Positions 45,682 through 55,386 of a stretch of DNA of 64,000 bases are shown here, piece by piece. This DNA comes from Pseudomonas migulae. GTDB lineage: Bacteria; Pseudomonadota; Gammaproteobacteria; Pseudomonadales; Pseudomonadaceae. Below the pieces are notes generated by a model. That model was not told the DNA's origin. It saw nothing but the letters and a program-made list of their open reading frames with translations, and made no database searches. Numbering within the stretch: the stretch's first letter is position 1; every line of letters starts with the position of its first letter. The stretch covers positions 4,204,501-4,268,500 of the forward strand of contig NZ_JALJWR010000001.1 of assembly GCF_024169315.1 (NCBI RefSeq), in the 5' to 3' direction. The position numbers were made by a program, and so were the translations under genes.

Positions 45682-47051
45682 GTCAGAAGCTGAACCTGGT
45701 CTGGTTGGGCGCTGTTGCCATGGGTATGGCGCTGTCGGCCGGCGCGCAGGAAAAACCGGCGGATTTCGCCACGCAAGTGCCGTTGACCGTGAGTGGTGAG
45801 GGGCCGTGGTATCGCCTCGAATTGCCCTTGATCGTGCAATTGAACGCGCGGCAGACCGACCTCAGCGACGTGCGCGTGTTCAACGCGGCAGGCGAGGCTC
45901 AGGCCTACGCATTGGCGCGGGAAGCCGCGCAAACCCGCGAAAACCGTACGCTGACCGACGTGAAGTGGTTCCCGCTGTACAGCTCCGCAGACGCCACCGA
46001 GCACGCGCCGAGTGTGCGGGTGCAATCGAGCGCCAATGGCACGCTGGTCGAAGTGCAGCCGTCGAGTCAGCTGGAAGCGGGCGAAGAAGTGCTGCGTGGC
46101 TGGTTGCTCGACGCCAGCGGCATCAAGGCACCGTTGCAGCAGTTGATCCTCGACTGGACCAGCGAGCGCGACGGCTTCCAGCGTTTCAGCATCGAAGCCA
46201 GCGACGATTTGCAGCATTGGCAATCGTGGGGTGACGGACAGGTGGCACGACTGACGTTTGCCGACGAGCGCGTCGAGCAGCATGAAGTCGGCCTGCCAGG
46301 GCAAACCGCGCGTTATCTGCGATTGTTGTGGAGCACGCCGCAGTCGGCGCCGACGCTGACGTCGGTGCAACTGGAAAGCGCCAGCACCCGCAGCCTGCCG
46401 TTGCCGTTGGTCTGGTCGCAACCGTTGGCCGGTAGCAGCGTGAAGGCCGGTGAATACACCTGGCAATTGCCAATGGGGCTGAACGTCGAGCGCTTGCAGG
46501 TCGAGCTGAGCCAGCCGAACAGCCTGGCGCCGGTGACCTTGGCCGGTCGTCGGGACAGCAGTCTGCCGTGGCAGCCGCTGAGCAGCGGTTTGCTTTATCG
46601 CCTGACCCAGAGTGGCCAGGACGTGGTGCAGAACGAATTGCAGCTGCCGGGGCAAACGGTGCAGCAATTGAAGTTGACGGTGGACGAGCGGGGCGGTGGT
46701 TTGGGGGCCGAAGCGCCGATGGTGAAGTTTGCCGTGCGTTCGACGCAACTGGTGTTCCTGGCGCGCGGCGCCGGGCCGTATACGCTGGCGCTGGGCAGCG
46801 CGACGGTGAAGGCCGCGAACCTGCCGTTGTCGACGCTGATCCCGGATTACAGCGCGGCGAAGTGGGCGGCGTTGGGTAAGGCAAAGGTGGATAGCGGTGC
46901 GGTGGCGACACCGACCTCGACAGTCACGTCGACTTCGCAGGTTGAGACCAACTGGAAGAAGTTCGGGTTGTGGGCGGTGTTGTTGCTGAGTGTTCTGTTC
47001 CTGGCGGCGATGGCGTTCAGTCTGCTGCGCAAACCCCCAGCCAACTCCTGA
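45678..47051 (+). CDS. DUF3999 family periplasmic protein with C-terminal TM anchor
   Basis: This 457-residue protein starts at TTG 45678, fixed by AAGGAG at 45665-45670 and by the signal peptide (LVWLGAVAMGMALSAGAQ). The large middle region (about 25-420) is beta-rich. A single TM segment lies at the C-terminus (about 428-448, LWAVLLLSVLFLAAMAFSLL). It is translationally coupled to the DUF2339 gene, so the two probably form one membrane complex of unknown role. Confidence 0.88.
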   Translation: MSQKLNLVWLGAVAMGMALSAGAQEKPADFATQVPLTVSGEGPWYRLELPLIVQLNARQTDLSDVRVFNAAGEAQAYALAREAAQTRENRTLTDVKWFPLYSSADATEHAPSVRVQSSANGTLVEVQPSSQLEAGEEVLRGWLLDASGIKAPLQQLILDWTSERDGFQRFSIEASDDLQHWQSWGDGQVARLTFADERVEQHEVGLPGQTARYLRLLWSTPQSAPTLTSVQLESASTRSLPLPLVWSQPLAGSSVKAGEYTWQLPMGLNVERLQVELSQPNSLAPVTLAGRRDSSLPWQPLSSGLLYRLTQSGQDVVQNELQLPGQTVQQLKLTVDERGGGLGAEAPMVKFAVRSTQLVFLARGAGPYTLALGSATVKAANLPLSTLIPDYSAAKWAALGKAKVDSGAVATPTSTVTSTSQVETNWKKFGLWAVLLLSVLFLAAMAFSLLRKPPANS

Positions 47052-47353
47052 GGATGGCTGGCGCTGCGCGCCAGATCGCGGGCAAGCCCGCTCCCACAGG
47101 GTTTTGCGTCGTATGTCGAAATCGCGTACGACGCGAAACCTGTGGGAGCGGGCTTGCCCGCGAAGACTGACTGTCAGACAAAGAAAGTCTGAAAAACTGC
47201 CGCCTGTCGCCGGTCCACATCCGGCCCGTTTCGAACTACGCTAAACCCGGCACATGAACTCTATTGGGTGTTCCACGTCTGATAGGAGGAAATGCGCCCC
47301 GACTCGCGTTAAACTGCGCGGGTTTTTAGCCCCCCATTCCACCGGAGCCTTCC
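47052..47353. other. Intergenic region before fbp
   Basis: It contains the outward REP pair at 47076-47164. The remainder, up to fbp, shows no gene and no clear promoter. GGAG lies 9 nt before the fbp ATG. Confidence 0.6.
47076..47164. repeat. REP pair (GGGAGCGG type, outward)
   Basis: TCGCGGGCAAGCCCGCTCCC and its complement flank an inner inverted repeat, GCGTCGTATG...CGTACGACGC. Confidence 0.92.
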
Positions 47354-48364
47354 ATGTCCCGCGTTACCCTGAGTCGCTATTTGATTGAGCAGACCCGTAG
47401 CAACAACACCCCTGCCGATCTGCGCTTCCTGATCGAAGTGGTGGCGCGTGCCTGCAAGGAAATCAGCCACGCCGTGTCCAAAGGCGCCCTGGGTGGTGTT
47501 CTGGGCAGCATGGGCACCGAAAACGTCCAAGGTGAAGTGCAGAAGAAACTCGACGTGATGTCCAACGACATCCTGCTCGAAGCCAACGAATGGGGCGGTC
47601 ACCTGGCCGGCATGGCGTCCGAAGAAATGGACAATGCCTACCAGATCCCGGGCAAATACCCGAAAGGCGCGTACCTGCTGGTATTCGACCCACTGGACGG
47701 TTCGTCGAACATCGACATCAACGCGCCGGTCGGTACGATCTTCTCGGTGCTGCGTTGCCCGAACGAATACCTGACCCAGAACGAGCCTTTGAACGAAAAG
47801 GCCTTCCTGCAGCCAGGCACTCAGCAGGTTGCCGCCGGTTACGCGATTTACGGCCCACAGACCATGCTGGTGCTGACCCTGGGCAATGGCGTGAAAGGCT
47901 TTACCCTGGACCGTGAAATGGGCAGCTTCGTGCTGACCCATGAAGACATCACGATCCCGGAGTCCACGCAGGAATTCGCGATCAACGCGTCCAACAAGCG
48001 TCACTGGGAAGCGCCGGTACAACGTTACGTCGACGAATTGCTGGCTGGAGACGAAGGCCCGCTGAAAAAGAACTACAACATGCGCTGGGTCGCCGCGATG
48101 GTCGCCGACGTGCACCGTATCCTGACCCGTGGCGGCCTGTTCATGTACCCACGCGACAGCCGCGAGCCGTCGAAGCCGGGCAAACTGCGCCTGATGTACG
48201 AAGCCAACCCGATGTCGTTCCTGGTCGAACAAGCCGGCGGCGCCTCCACCGATGGTCACCAGCGCATCCTCGACATTCAGCCGGAAGGCCTGCACCAGCG
48301 CGTAGCGGTGTTCCTCGGTTCGAAAGAAGAAGTCTCACGCGTCACGGCTTACCACAAGGAATAA
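47354..48364 (+). CDS. fbp: Class I fructose-1,6-bisphosphatase
   Basis: This 336-residue gluconeogenic enzyme has the metal-binding [17 protein letters not shown], the [12 protein letters not shown] block and the phosphate-binding [11 protein letters not shown]. The C-terminus [20 protein letters not shown] carries the conserved Glu. Its gene is 3 nt upstream of a DUF924 gene, with which it is probably cotranscribed. Confidence 0.97.
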   Translation: MSRVTLSRYLIEQTRSNNTPADLRFLIEVVARACKEISHAVSKGALGGVLGSMGTENVQGEVQKKLDVMSNDILLEANEWGGHLAGMASEEMDNAYQIPGKYPKGAYLLVFDPLDGSSNIDINAPVGTIFSVLRCPNEYLTQNEPLNEKAFLQPGTQQVAAGYAIYGPQTMLVLTLGNGVKGFTLDREMGSFVLTHEDITIPESTQEFAINASNKRHWEAPVQRYVDELLAGDEGPLKKNYNMRWVAAMVADVHRILTRGGLFMYPRDSREPSKPGKLRLMYEANPMSFLVEQAGGASTDGHQRILDIQPEGLHQRVAVFLGSKEEVSRVTAYHKE

Positions 48365-48367
48365 ACC

Positions 48368-48970
48368 ATGACCGCGCCCTGGCAGCCGTTGCTCGAATGG
48401 TGGTTCGGAAGCTCCGAATCACCCATCGAAACAGCGGCTGAGAAGGGCAAGTTATGGTTCGGCAAGCGAGACAGTCAGGACCTCGAAGCGTTCGAGCGTT
48501 TCGGGGACTGGGTCGAGCAGGCACTGGCCGGCGGATTGACTGACTGGGCGCAACGCCCTGAAGGTTGGCTGGCACTGGTGCTGTTGCTCGACCAACTCCC
48601 GCGAATGATCTTTCGCGACTCTCCCAAATCCTTTTCCGGCGATCTCAGGGCTCAGGCACTGGTGGCGCAAGGCATTGCTGCGGATTTCGATCGGCAGTTG
48701 CGGCCAATTCAGCGGGTGTTCATCTACCTGGTGTTTGAGCATTGCGAGAACCTGGCGGTGCAGAATGAAGCGGTCTCGCGGTATATCGATCTTGTGGCGC
48801 AGCAGCCAGAGGCCGAGCGGAAACTCTTCACCGACTATCTGAGCTATGCCGAGAAGCATCAGCAGGTGATTGCGCGGTTTGGGCGGTTTCCGCATCGCAA
48901 TGCGGTGTTGGGAAGGGAGTCTACGGCGGAGGAAGTGGCGTTTCTTTCGAAGCCAGGCTCACGGTTTTAG
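48368..48970 (+). CDS. DUF924 family protein
   Basis: This 200-residue soluble, helical protein has the family motifs WWFGSSES, LWFGKRDSQDLEAFERFGD, LALVLLLDQLPRMIFRDSP, FIYLVFEHCENLAVQ and GRFPHRNAVLGRESTAEE. It has no signal peptide. TPR-like helical repeats are expected by family. The role is unknown. It follows fbp by 3 nt. Confidence 0.9.
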   Translation: MTAPWQPLLEWWFGSSESPIETAAEKGKLWFGKRDSQDLEAFERFGDWVEQALAGGLTDWAQRPEGWLALVLLLDQLPRMIFRDSPKSFSGDLRAQALVAQGIAADFDRQLRPIQRVFIYLVFEHCENLAVQNEAVSRYIDLVAQQPEAERKLFTDYLSYAEKHQQVIARFGRFPHRNAVLGRESTAEEVAFLSKPGSRF

Positions 48971-48995
48971 ATTTTAGTCGTGGCTGATGCCGTCA

Positions 48996-49085
48996 TCGCG
49001 GGCAAGCCCGCTCCCACAGTAATCTCAGTCGTACACAAAATTTGTGTCCACCGAACTATTCCTGTGGGAGCGGGCTTGCCCGCGA
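48996..49085. repeat. REP pair (GGGAGCGG type, outward)
   Basis: TCGCGGGCAAGCCCGCTCCC and TGTGGGAGCGGGCTTGCCCG face each other between convergent genes. Confidence 0.93.
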
Positions 49086-49104
49086 TGAGGCCAGTGAAAG
49101 CGCC

Positions 49105-50997
49105 TTAGATTCTGAAGCTGCCGACCAACTGCTTCAACCGCGCCGCCTGCTGTTCAAGGTCAGAACACGCACGCAACGTCGCCTGCAGGTTCTCCACCCC
49201 TTCCTGATTCAGCGTGTTGATCTCGGTGATGTCGACGTTGATCGATTCCACCACGGCGGTCTGCTCTTCGGTCGCTGTCGCCACGGACTGGTTCATTCCG
49301 TCGATCTCGCCGATTCGCTGCGTCACGCTGCCCAGTCGCTCGCCGGCCTGGTTGGCTATGCCCACGCTGCTTTCGCTCTGGCGCTGGCTGTCGGTCATGG
49401 TGCTCACTGCTTCGCGAGCGCCGACTTGCAGCTCCTCGATCATCTTTTGCACTTGTTGCGCCGAATCCTGCGTGCGGTGGGCGAGGTTGCGCACCTCGTC
49501 GGCCACCACGGCAAAACCACGACCGGCTTCACCGGCCCGGGCTGCTTCGATGGCGGCGTTCAAGGCCAACAGGTTGGTCTGCTGCGAGATGCTGGTAATC
49601 ACTTCCAGAATCTGTCCGATGTTCACTGTGTTGCTGTTGAGCGTCTCGATGTTGCCGCACGAATCGCTGATCTTCGCCGAGAGCTGCTGCATCGCCGCGA
49701 TGGTTTTATCCACCACCTGCTGACCGTCTTCAGCGAGGGCGCGCGCGTCGCTGGAGTGCTGCGAGGCGAGGGCGGCGTTCTGGGCGATTTCCTGGGCGGC
49801 GGCGCCCAGTTCGTTGATCGCTGCGGCCACGCTGCTGGTGCGCGAGGCTTGCTGGTCGGAGTTGTACATCGACGAGTTGGATGCGGCGACGACGCGCAGT
49901 GCGACTTCGTTGACCTGGCCGGTGGCCGAGGACACTTCGCGGATCGAGGCGTGAATCCGTTCTACGAAACGGTTGAACGAGGTGCCCAGCGCACCGAATT
50001 CGTCATGGCCGTGAATGGTCAGGCGTTTGGTCAGGTCACCTTCGCCTTCGGCGATGTCATGCATGGCGCGCCCCATGGTCAGCAGCGGCTGCATCAGGAA
50101 GCTGATCAGCATGCCCAGCAACGCAATGATGATCACCACGGCGATGACCATGGCAATGATCGCCGAGGTGCGGAATTCGCCGATCATCGAGAACGCGGTG
50201 TCCTGATCCAGCACCAGAGCGACGTACCAGTTTGCCGACGGCACGCCGTTGACGTGGGTGAAGGAGATGAACTGGCGCTTGCCGTCGATCTCGACTTCTT
50301 TCATCCCCGGGCTGACTTGCGGGGCGCCGTTCGGGTAGGCCTCGGCGAGGTTCTTGAGGACCAGTTTGCTGTCCGGGTGAATCAGGATCTTGCCGTCGGC
50401 GCCGACGATGAACGCATGACCGTGACCGCCGAAATTCAGCGAGTTGATGATCGCGCTGACGCTGGACAGGTCAATGTCGGCGCCGGCGACGCCGATCATC
50501 TGGCCCTGACGCTGCACCGGCGTGGCGACGGTGATCACCAGTTTGCCGGAAGACGCAGCGATGTACGGTTCGGTGACGATGGTCTGTTGCGCGCTGTTGG
50601 CTGCCTTGTACCAGCCGCGTGCGCGAGGGTCGTAGTCCGCAGCGCGATTGCCGGCCGGGACCGAAAACATCACACCGTCGGTGCCGCCAAAATAGCTCAG
50701 CTGGAAGTTGCTGGTGTAGGCGGGCAGGTCGATAGCGCGCTTGAGGTTGGCCGGTGCACTGCCATCCGCCACGATCTGTTGGGACATCGATTGCAGCAAC
50801 TGAATGCGGCTCTCCAGCCAGGTCTGGATGTTGCTGGTGGTCAGGCTGCCGAGTTCCTGCATCGACGATTCGGTATTGCTGCGCAGGGTCTGCCGCTGGC
50901 GGTAGTCGTTGAAAAGGATGAAACAAGCAAATGCGACGGCCACCACGAGGGCAGCAGCCAGCAGGATCTTGTGGCTGAACTTCATATTTCTGGTCAT
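49105..50997 (-). CDS. Methyl-accepting chemotaxis protein, amino-acid sensing (PctA/CtaA-like)
   Basis: This 630-residue transmembrane receptor has TM1 (about 8-27), a periplasmic dCACHE_1 domain (about 35-275), TM2 (about 278-305), HAMP, and a cytoplasmic signalling domain with the tip [20 protein letters not shown]. The dCACHE domain carries YDPRARGWY and a later Asp in GVAGADIDL. This fits the Y-x4-R-x-WY...D pattern reported for amino-acid-binding dCACHE domains. The ligand is inferred, not shown. The ATG at 50997 or 50985 fits; the frame is open to 51093. No strong ribosome-binding site decides. Confidence 0.92.
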   Translation of the reverse strand: MTRNMKFSHKILLAAALVVAVAFACFILFNDYRQRQTLRSNTESSMQELGSLTTSNIQTWLESRIQLLQSMSQQIVADGSAPANLKRAIDLPAYTSNFQLSYFGGTDGVMFSVPAGNRAADYDPRARGWYKAANSAQQTIVTEPYIAASSGKLVITVATPVQRQGQMIGVAGADIDLSSVSAIINSLNFGGHGHAFIVGADGKILIHPDSKLVLKNLAEAYPNGAPQVSPGMKEVEIDGKRQFISFTHVNGVPSANWYVALVLDQDTAFSMIGEFRTSAIIAMVIAVVIIIALLGMLISFLMQPLLTMGRAMHDIAEGEGDLTKRLTIHGHDEFGALGTSFNRFVERIHASIREVSSATGQVNEVALRVVAASNSSMYNSDQQASRTSSVAAAINELGAAAQEIAQNAALASQHSSDARALAEDGQQVVDKTIAAMQQLSAKISDSCGNIETLNSNTVNIGQILEVITSISQQTNLLALNAAIEAARAGEAGRGFAVVADEVRNLAHRTQDSAQQVQKMIEELQVGAREAVSTMTDSQRQSESSVGIANQAGERLGSVTQRIGEIDGMNQSVATATEEQTAVVESINVDITEINTLNQEGVENLQATLRACSDLEQQAARLKQLVGSFRI

Positions 50998-51278
50998 TAA
51001 ATGAGCTACCGCGGAGGGGCTGGTCAACAAGGGGCGCCAATGTGCCACAGGAACAGGCTTTGCGCTGCTTTTATGTCGACTGGCCGGCGCCAAAGATTAG
51101 GCGACTTTTGCCAAAACCGACGAAATGCTCGACAGCGAAAGAAAGTGGCTGATTTTTCGGCAAAAGGCAGACGAGCGGCCCGATAAATAGGCGCTTGGTC
51201 AGGGAACCAGACAGGGGTTTTCTCTTCTAAGCTTCTGCTTGGCAGCATGCCATTCCCCTTCGCCCCAGGAGCTACACC

Positions 51279-51533
51279 ATGTCGCTGCGTTCCATCGCTT
51301 TGCTTTCGTTCTGCGTGTTGTTGGCTGCATGCGGCAAGATCAATCAGGAAAACTATTCGAAGCTGTCGACAGGCATGCCCAAGGCCGAGGTTGAAACCTT
51401 GCTGGGCAAGCCCACCGACTGCTCGGGCGCGCTCGGCATGTCCAGTTGCACCTGGGGCGACAAGAACAGCTTTATCAGCGTGCAGTACGCCGGTGACAAA
51501 GTGTTGATGTTTTCCGGCCAAGGCCTGAAGTAA
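51279..51533 (+). CDS. BamE-like small lipoprotein
   Basis: This 84-residue protein has a lipobox LLAAC at the end of the signal peptide and then the SmpA/OmlA-type core YSKLSTGMPKAEVETLLGKPT. The single C-terminal beta region follows. GGAG precedes the ATG by 8 nt. It is too short for a full BamE and resembles stand-alone DUF3862-type lipoproteins. It lies 31 nt upstream of the lipocalin gene. Confidence 0.85.
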   Translation: MSLRSIALLSFCVLLAACGKINQENYSKLSTGMPKAEVETLLGKPTDCSGALGMSSCTWGDKNSFISVQYAGDKVLMFSGQGLK

Positions 51534-51564
51534 ACCGGGGCGATGCGCCCGCGGGAGAAAAACA

Positions 51565-52134
51565 ATGAAGCGGTTATTGATCCTCCTTTTTGCCGGCCTG
51601 GTATTGGCCGGCTGCGCCACGTCTGGCGAAGATCCGTTGGCGCCGAAAACCGTCAACAGCGTCAACCTGAAGAAGTACCAAGGGACCTGGTACGAGTTGG
51701 CGCGTCTGCCGATGTATTTCCAGCGCAACTGCGCGCAATCCGAAGCCCATTACACGCTCAAGCCTGACGGTAACGTGCTGGTGCTGAACCGCTGCCTGAC
51801 GGCGGATTGGCAGTGGGAAGAGGCCAAGGGTACGGCGTATCCGCAAGTGCCGGGCAAGACCGACAAGTTGTGGGTCGAGTTCGACAACTGGTTCTCGCGC
51901 CTGATTCCGGGTGTGGCGAAGGGTGAATACTGGGTGTTGTTTGTCAGCGATGACTACAAGACCGCCATCGTCGGCGACCCGAGCCGCCGCTATCTGTGGC
52001 TGCTGTCGCGAACCCCGACGGTCAACGGGGTCGTGCGCGAAGAACTGCTGAGCAAGGCGCGTCAGCAGGGGTATGACACGACGCGACTGATCTGGCGTGC
52101 GACGGACACGCAGATGGCCAAGACCTCGAACTAG
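51565..52134 (+). CDS. blc: Bacterial lipocalin Blc-type lipoprotein
   Basis: This 189-residue outer-membrane lipoprotein has the lipobox VLAGC, the lipocalin motif KYQGTWYELARLP, LVLNRCLTADWQWEEAKGTA and YWVLFVSDDYKTAIVGDPSRRYLWLLSRTP (parts of one region). Blc binds fatty acids or lysophospholipids. Length is normal. It may form a pair with the lipoprotein gene upstream. Confidence 0.93.
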   Translation: MKRLLILLFAGLVLAGCATSGEDPLAPKTVNSVNLKKYQGTWYELARLPMYFQRNCAQSEAHYTLKPDGNVLVLNRCLTADWQWEEAKGTAYPQVPGKTDKLWVEFDNWFSRLIPGVAKGEYWVLFVSDDYKTAIVGDPSRRYLWLLSRTPTVNGVVREELLSKARQQGYDTTRLIWRATDTQMAKTSN

Positions 52135-52152
52135 CGGTCACCGCATAGCAAA

Positions 52153-52241
52153 TGTGGGAGCGGGCTTGCTCGCGAAGGGGACGTCAGATTCAACATCACT
52201 GTTGACTGACAGACCGCCTTCGCGAGCAAGCCCGCTCCCAT
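52153..52241. repeat. REPIN (GGGAGCGG type, inward)
   Basis: The arms TGTGGGAGCGGGCTTGCTCG and complement enclose a spacer with TCAACATCACTGTTGA, a palindrome related to the spacers at 20974 and 24631. Confidence 0.93.
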
Positions 52242-52254
52242 ATTTCGTTTGGTG

Positions 52255-53619
52255 TCAGCCTAAGAGGTCGCGCAGAACCTGGGTGAACGCCCAGCTGCTT
52301 TCTTCCTCGCCAGCATGACGCCCATCCCGCACAACCCACTGGCCATTGACCAGTACATCCCGCACCTGGCGATCGCCACCGGCAAACAACCATCGATTGA
52401 GAATCCCGTCACCACTGGCGGTCGCCAGGTACGGATCGCTACCGTCCAGCACCAGCCAATCCGCGCGCTTGCCAACTTCCAGCGCACCAATCGGTTGACC
52501 CAGCGCCTGCGCGCCGCCGTCCAGTGCCGCGTCATACAGCGTGCGACCCACCATAGGCTGATTCGCGCCATACAACCGGTTACGCCGTTGATCGCGCAAA
52601 CGCTGGCCGTATTCCAGCCAGCGCAATTCTTCCACCACGCTCAATGACACATGGCTGTCGGAACCGATGCCCATGCGCCCGCCCTGGGCGAGGAAATCCA
52701 CGGCCGGGAAAATCCCGTCGCCAAGGTTGGCTTCGGTGGTCAGGCACAAGCCGGCGATGGCGCGACTCTTGGCCATCAGCGTGACTTCTTCCGGATTGGC
52801 GTGGGTCGCGTGAACCAGGCACCAGCGCTGATCGACTTCAGTGTTTTCGTACAGCCATTGCAACGGACGACGGCCGCTCCAGCTCAGGCAGTCATCGACC
52901 TCCTTCTGCTGTTCGGCGATGTGAATGTGCACCGGGCACTGCTTATCGCTGGCCGCCAGCACTTCGCTGATCTGCTGCGGTGTCACCGCGCGCAACGAGT
53001 GGAAACACAAACCCAGCGACTGCGCCGGTTGCTGCGCAAGGATCGGCTGCAAGCGCGATTGAAGCTTCAGGTAGTTTTCAGTGCTGTTGATAAACCGACG
53101 CTGGCCTTCGTTCGGGGTCTGGCCGCCGAATCCGGAATGGCTGTAGAGCACCGGCAGCAGGGTCAGCCCGATACCGGCGGAACTGGCCGCCTGGCTGATG
53201 CGCAGCGCCAGCTCGGCAGGATCTGCGTAAGGCTGGCCGCTGGTGTCGTGGTGCACGTAATGAAATTCCGCCACCGAGGTGTAGCCGGCCTTGAGCATTT
53301 CGATGTACAGCTGACGGGCGATGACGCCGAGCTGGTCCGGGCTGATTTTTCCGACAAGCCGATACATCAGATCGCGCCAGGTCCAGAAACTGTCGTTCGG
53401 ATTACCGGCCACTTCGGCCAATCCGGCCATCGCCCGCTGGAACGCGTGGGAGTGCAGGTTTGGCATCCCCGGCAACAGCGGACCGCTGAGCCGTTCGGCG
53501 CCATCTGCGTTGGAATCGGCCTGGATATGGGTCAATACGCCGTCGGCGCTGACCTCAAGACGTACATTGTTGGCCCATCCACTAGGCAGCAGCGCGCGTT
53601 CGGCAAAGAAGGCGGACAT
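52255..53619 (-). CDS. hutF: Formimidoylglutamate deiminase
   Basis: This 454-residue amidohydrolase converts N-formimidoylglutamate to N-formylglutamate in the five-step histidine pathway. The metal motif MPNLHSHAFQRAMAG, EFHYVHHDTSG, HIHIAEQQKEVDDCL, VHATHAN and GSDSHVSLSVVEELR supply the expected ligands. It is divergent from hutC, and the intergenic DNA carries a HutC-like operator. Its presence implies the HutF/HutG route rather than direct HutG formiminoglutamase. Confidence 0.96.
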   Translation of the reverse strand: MSAFFAERALLPSGWANNVRLEVSADGVLTHIQADSNADGAERLSGPLLPGMPNLHSHAFQRAMAGLAEVAGNPNDSFWTWRDLMYRLVGKISPDQLGVIARQLYIEMLKAGYTSVAEFHYVHHDTSGQPYADPAELALRISQAASSAGIGLTLLPVLYSHSGFGGQTPNEGQRRFINSTENYLKLQSRLQPILAQQPAQSLGLCFHSLRAVTPQQISEVLAASDKQCPVHIHIAEQQKEVDDCLSWSGRRPLQWLYENTEVDQRWCLVHATHANPEEVTLMAKSRAIAGLCLTTEANLGDGIFPAVDFLAQGGRMGIGSDSHVSLSVVEELRWLEYGQRLRDQRRNRLYGANQPMVGRTLYDAALDGGAQALGQPIGALEVGKRADWLVLDGSDPYLATASGDGILNRWLFAGGDRQVRDVLVNGQWVVRDGRHAGEEESSWAFTQVLRDLLG

Positions 53620-53645
53620 GGTTCAGCACCCCATCGTGTGTTATT

Positions 53646-53655
53646 TGTATATACA
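53646..53655. promoter_or_regulatory. HutC-like operator between hutF and hutC
   Basis: TGTATATACA is a perfect palindrome flanked by TTTGTATATACATATACAGA. It matches the TGTA-N2-TACA core of the hutU operator and lies 27 nt upstream of the hutF ATG. Confidence 0.7.
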
Positions 53656-53726
53656 TATACAGACGTTTGCCTGCTCGGTAAACTCCGGCAAGCTAGCAAC
53701 CTCTACCAAATGACCAAGGATTAACC

Positions 53727-54476
53727 GTGCCGACTCCGCCTACAGTGTCACCGTTGGCCGCGAACATGGGCGACAGTCCGGCGCCCTTGTACGCCCGCGT
53801 CAAACAGATGATCACCCAGCAAATCGACAGTGGAAACTGGCCGCCGCACTACCGCGTTCCGTCGGAAAGCGAGCTGGTCAGCCAACTCGGTTTCAGCCGC
53901 ATGACCATCAATCGCGCACTGCGCGAGATGACTGCCGACGGTCTGTTGGTGCGCATGCAAGGCGTCGGCACGTTCGTCGCCGAGCCTAAAAGCCAGTCCG
54001 CGCTGTTTGAAGTGCACAACATCGCCGACGAAATCGCCTCCCGTGGCCATCGCCATACGTGCCAGGTGATCACCCTTGAAGAAGAGGCCGCCGGTTCCGA
54101 GCGCGCCCTGGCCCTGGACATGCGTGAAGGCCAGAAGGTCTTCCATTCGCTGATCGTGCATTTCGAAAACGACATTCCGGTGCAAATCGAAGACCGTTTC
54201 GTCAACGCGCTGGTGGCGCCCGATTACCTCAAGCAGGATTTCACCCTGCAAACGCCTTACGCCTACCTGAACCAGGTCGCGCCGCTGACCGAAGGTGAGC
54301 ACGTGGTCGAGGCGATTCTGGCCGAGGCCAGCGAGTGCAAATTGCTGCAGATTGAAAAGGGCGAGCCGTGCCTGCTGATCCGTCGCCGCACCTGGTCCGG
54401 CCGCCAGCCAGTGACTGCCGCCCGTTTGATCCACCCAGGTTCCCGTCATCGTCTGGAAGGACGCTTTCACAAATGA
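53727..54476 (+). CDS. hutC: Histidine utilisation repressor HutC
   Basis: This 249-residue GntR-family regulator of the HutC subfamily has a winged HTH at about 17-85 (PLYARVKQMITQQIDSGNW, VPSESELVSQLGFSRMTINRAL). The UTRA effector domain lies at about 95-240 (HFENDIPVQIEDRFVNALVAPDYL in part). Urocanate is its inducer by family knowledge. The GTG at 53727, with AAGGA upstream, is used. hutD overlaps its stop by 4 nt. Confidence 0.96.
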   Translation: MPTPPTVSPLAANMGDSPAPLYARVKQMITQQIDSGNWPPHYRVPSESELVSQLGFSRMTINRALREMTADGLLVRMQGVGTFVAEPKSQSALFEVHNIADEIASRGHRHTCQVITLEEEAAGSERALALDMREGQKVFHSLIVHFENDIPVQIEDRFVNALVAPDYLKQDFTLQTPYAYLNQVAPLTEGEHVVEAILAEASECKLLQIEKGEPCLLIRRRTWSGRQPVTAARLIHPGSRHRLEGRFHK

Positions 54477-55045
54477 GTAGCTTGAAGGTTCTACGAGCCA
54501 TCGATTACCCACGCATGCCATGGAAAAACGGCGGCGGAAGCACTGAAGAAATCACCCGCGACGCTGGCACCGGCCTTGATGGCTTCGGTTGGCGCCTGTC
54601 GATTGCCGATATCGGCGAGTCGGGCGGATTTTCCACCTTCGCCGGTTACGAGCGGATCATCACCGTGTTGCAGGGCGACGGCATGACCTTGTCGGTGGAT
54701 GGCCAGGTCACGCGGCCGTTGTTACCGCCGGACCCGTTCGCCTTCAGCGGCGAAAGCCAGGTGTCCTGCACGTTGATGGGTGGTCCGATTCGCGACTTCA
54801 ACCTGATTTATGCGCCACAGCGATACCGCGCGCGGCTGCAATGGCTGGACGGCGAGCAGCGGTTTTTCAGCGAGGCCGGGACTGTGTTGGTGTTCAGTGT
54901 CAGCGAAGCGCTGGAAGTGAAGCTCGGTAATAGCGCCTCGCTACTCGGCCGGCATGATTGCCTGCAACTTGTCGGTAACACCGGCCTGCTGGAAGTCTCC
55001 AGCAACGGCGCCTGCTGCGTGATCGAACTCACTGCACGCGGTTAA
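54473..55045 (+). CDS. hutD: HutD family protein
   Basis: This 190-residue cupin-like protein matches HutD with MPWKNGGGSTEEITRD, FGWRLSIADIGESGGFSTF, YERIITVLQGDGM and MGGPIRDFNLIYAPQRY. HutD is thought to set an upper limit on hut expression in P. fluorescens, perhaps by binding urocanate derivatives. The ATG at 54473 overlaps the hutC stop, and GGAAGGA lies upstream. The frame is open to 54368. Confidence 0.95.
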   Translation: MSSLKVLRAIDYPRMPWKNGGGSTEEITRDAGTGLDGFGWRLSIADIGESGGFSTFAGYERIITVLQGDGMTLSVDGQVTRPLLPPDPFAFSGESQVSCTLMGGPIRDFNLIYAPQRYRARLQWLDGEQRFFSEAGTVLVFSVSEALEVKLGNSASLLGRHDCLQLVGNTGLLEVSSNGACCVIELTARG

Positions 55046-55062
55046 CTGCTGAAGAAATCTTA

Positions 55063-55169
55063 TGTAGCGAGGGGATTTAGCGAAACGTCGCACCGCCCCG
55101 TTGGGCTGCGCAGCAGCCCCATTTTTGGGGCCGCTTCGCGACCCATTGGGGGCAAGCCCCCTCGCCACA
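55063..55169. repeat. REPIN (CGAGGGGATT type)
   Basis: TGTAGCGAGGGGATTTAGC at the left and GGCAAGCCCCCTCGCCACA at the right are imperfect complements. The inside has GGGCTGCGCAGCAGCCC and CATTTTTGGGG. The family is the same as at 61641-61772. Confidence 0.8.
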
Positions 55170-55206
55170 AAAGCAATCACCTTTCCTGTTTCTCAAAGCG
55201 CACCAA

Positions 55207-55256
55207 CTTGTTACCGAACGCCCCAGCGTGGCGCAAAACCACGCTCAGGTAACAAG
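55207..55256 (+). promoter_or_regulatory. CbrB-like enhancer upstream of hutU
   Basis: CTTGTTACC (55207-55215) and GGTAACAAG (55248-55256) are perfect 9-bp inverted arms. Between them, AGCGTGG (55225-55231) and CCACGCT (55239-55245) form an inner inverted repeat. TGTTAC and GTAACA are the half-sites reported for CbrB. They are 34 bp apart here rather than 14. The site is 137-186 bp upstream of the predicted start. Confidence 0.6.
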
Positions 55257-55365
55257 CCGTCACCCCTTCTCAAAATCCCCCCGAAAAATTTCATCTTCCT
55301 CAAAACCCTTGATCTACAGGCTTCTCAGCCCGTTCAGAATTTTTCTTGAATGCTCATCCAACAAG

Positions 55366-55383
55366 TTGGCCGCTTGATTGCAT
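55366..55383 (+). promoter_or_regulatory. Sigma-54 promoter of hutU
   Basis: TTGGCCG-CTTGA-TTGCAT has GG (55368-55369) and GC (55380-55381) 10 bp apart and a perfect -12 box. The predicted start is 55393. RpoN/CbrB dependence of hutU is known in P. fluorescens SBW25 (recalled). Confidence 0.85.
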
Positions 55384-55386
55384 ATG

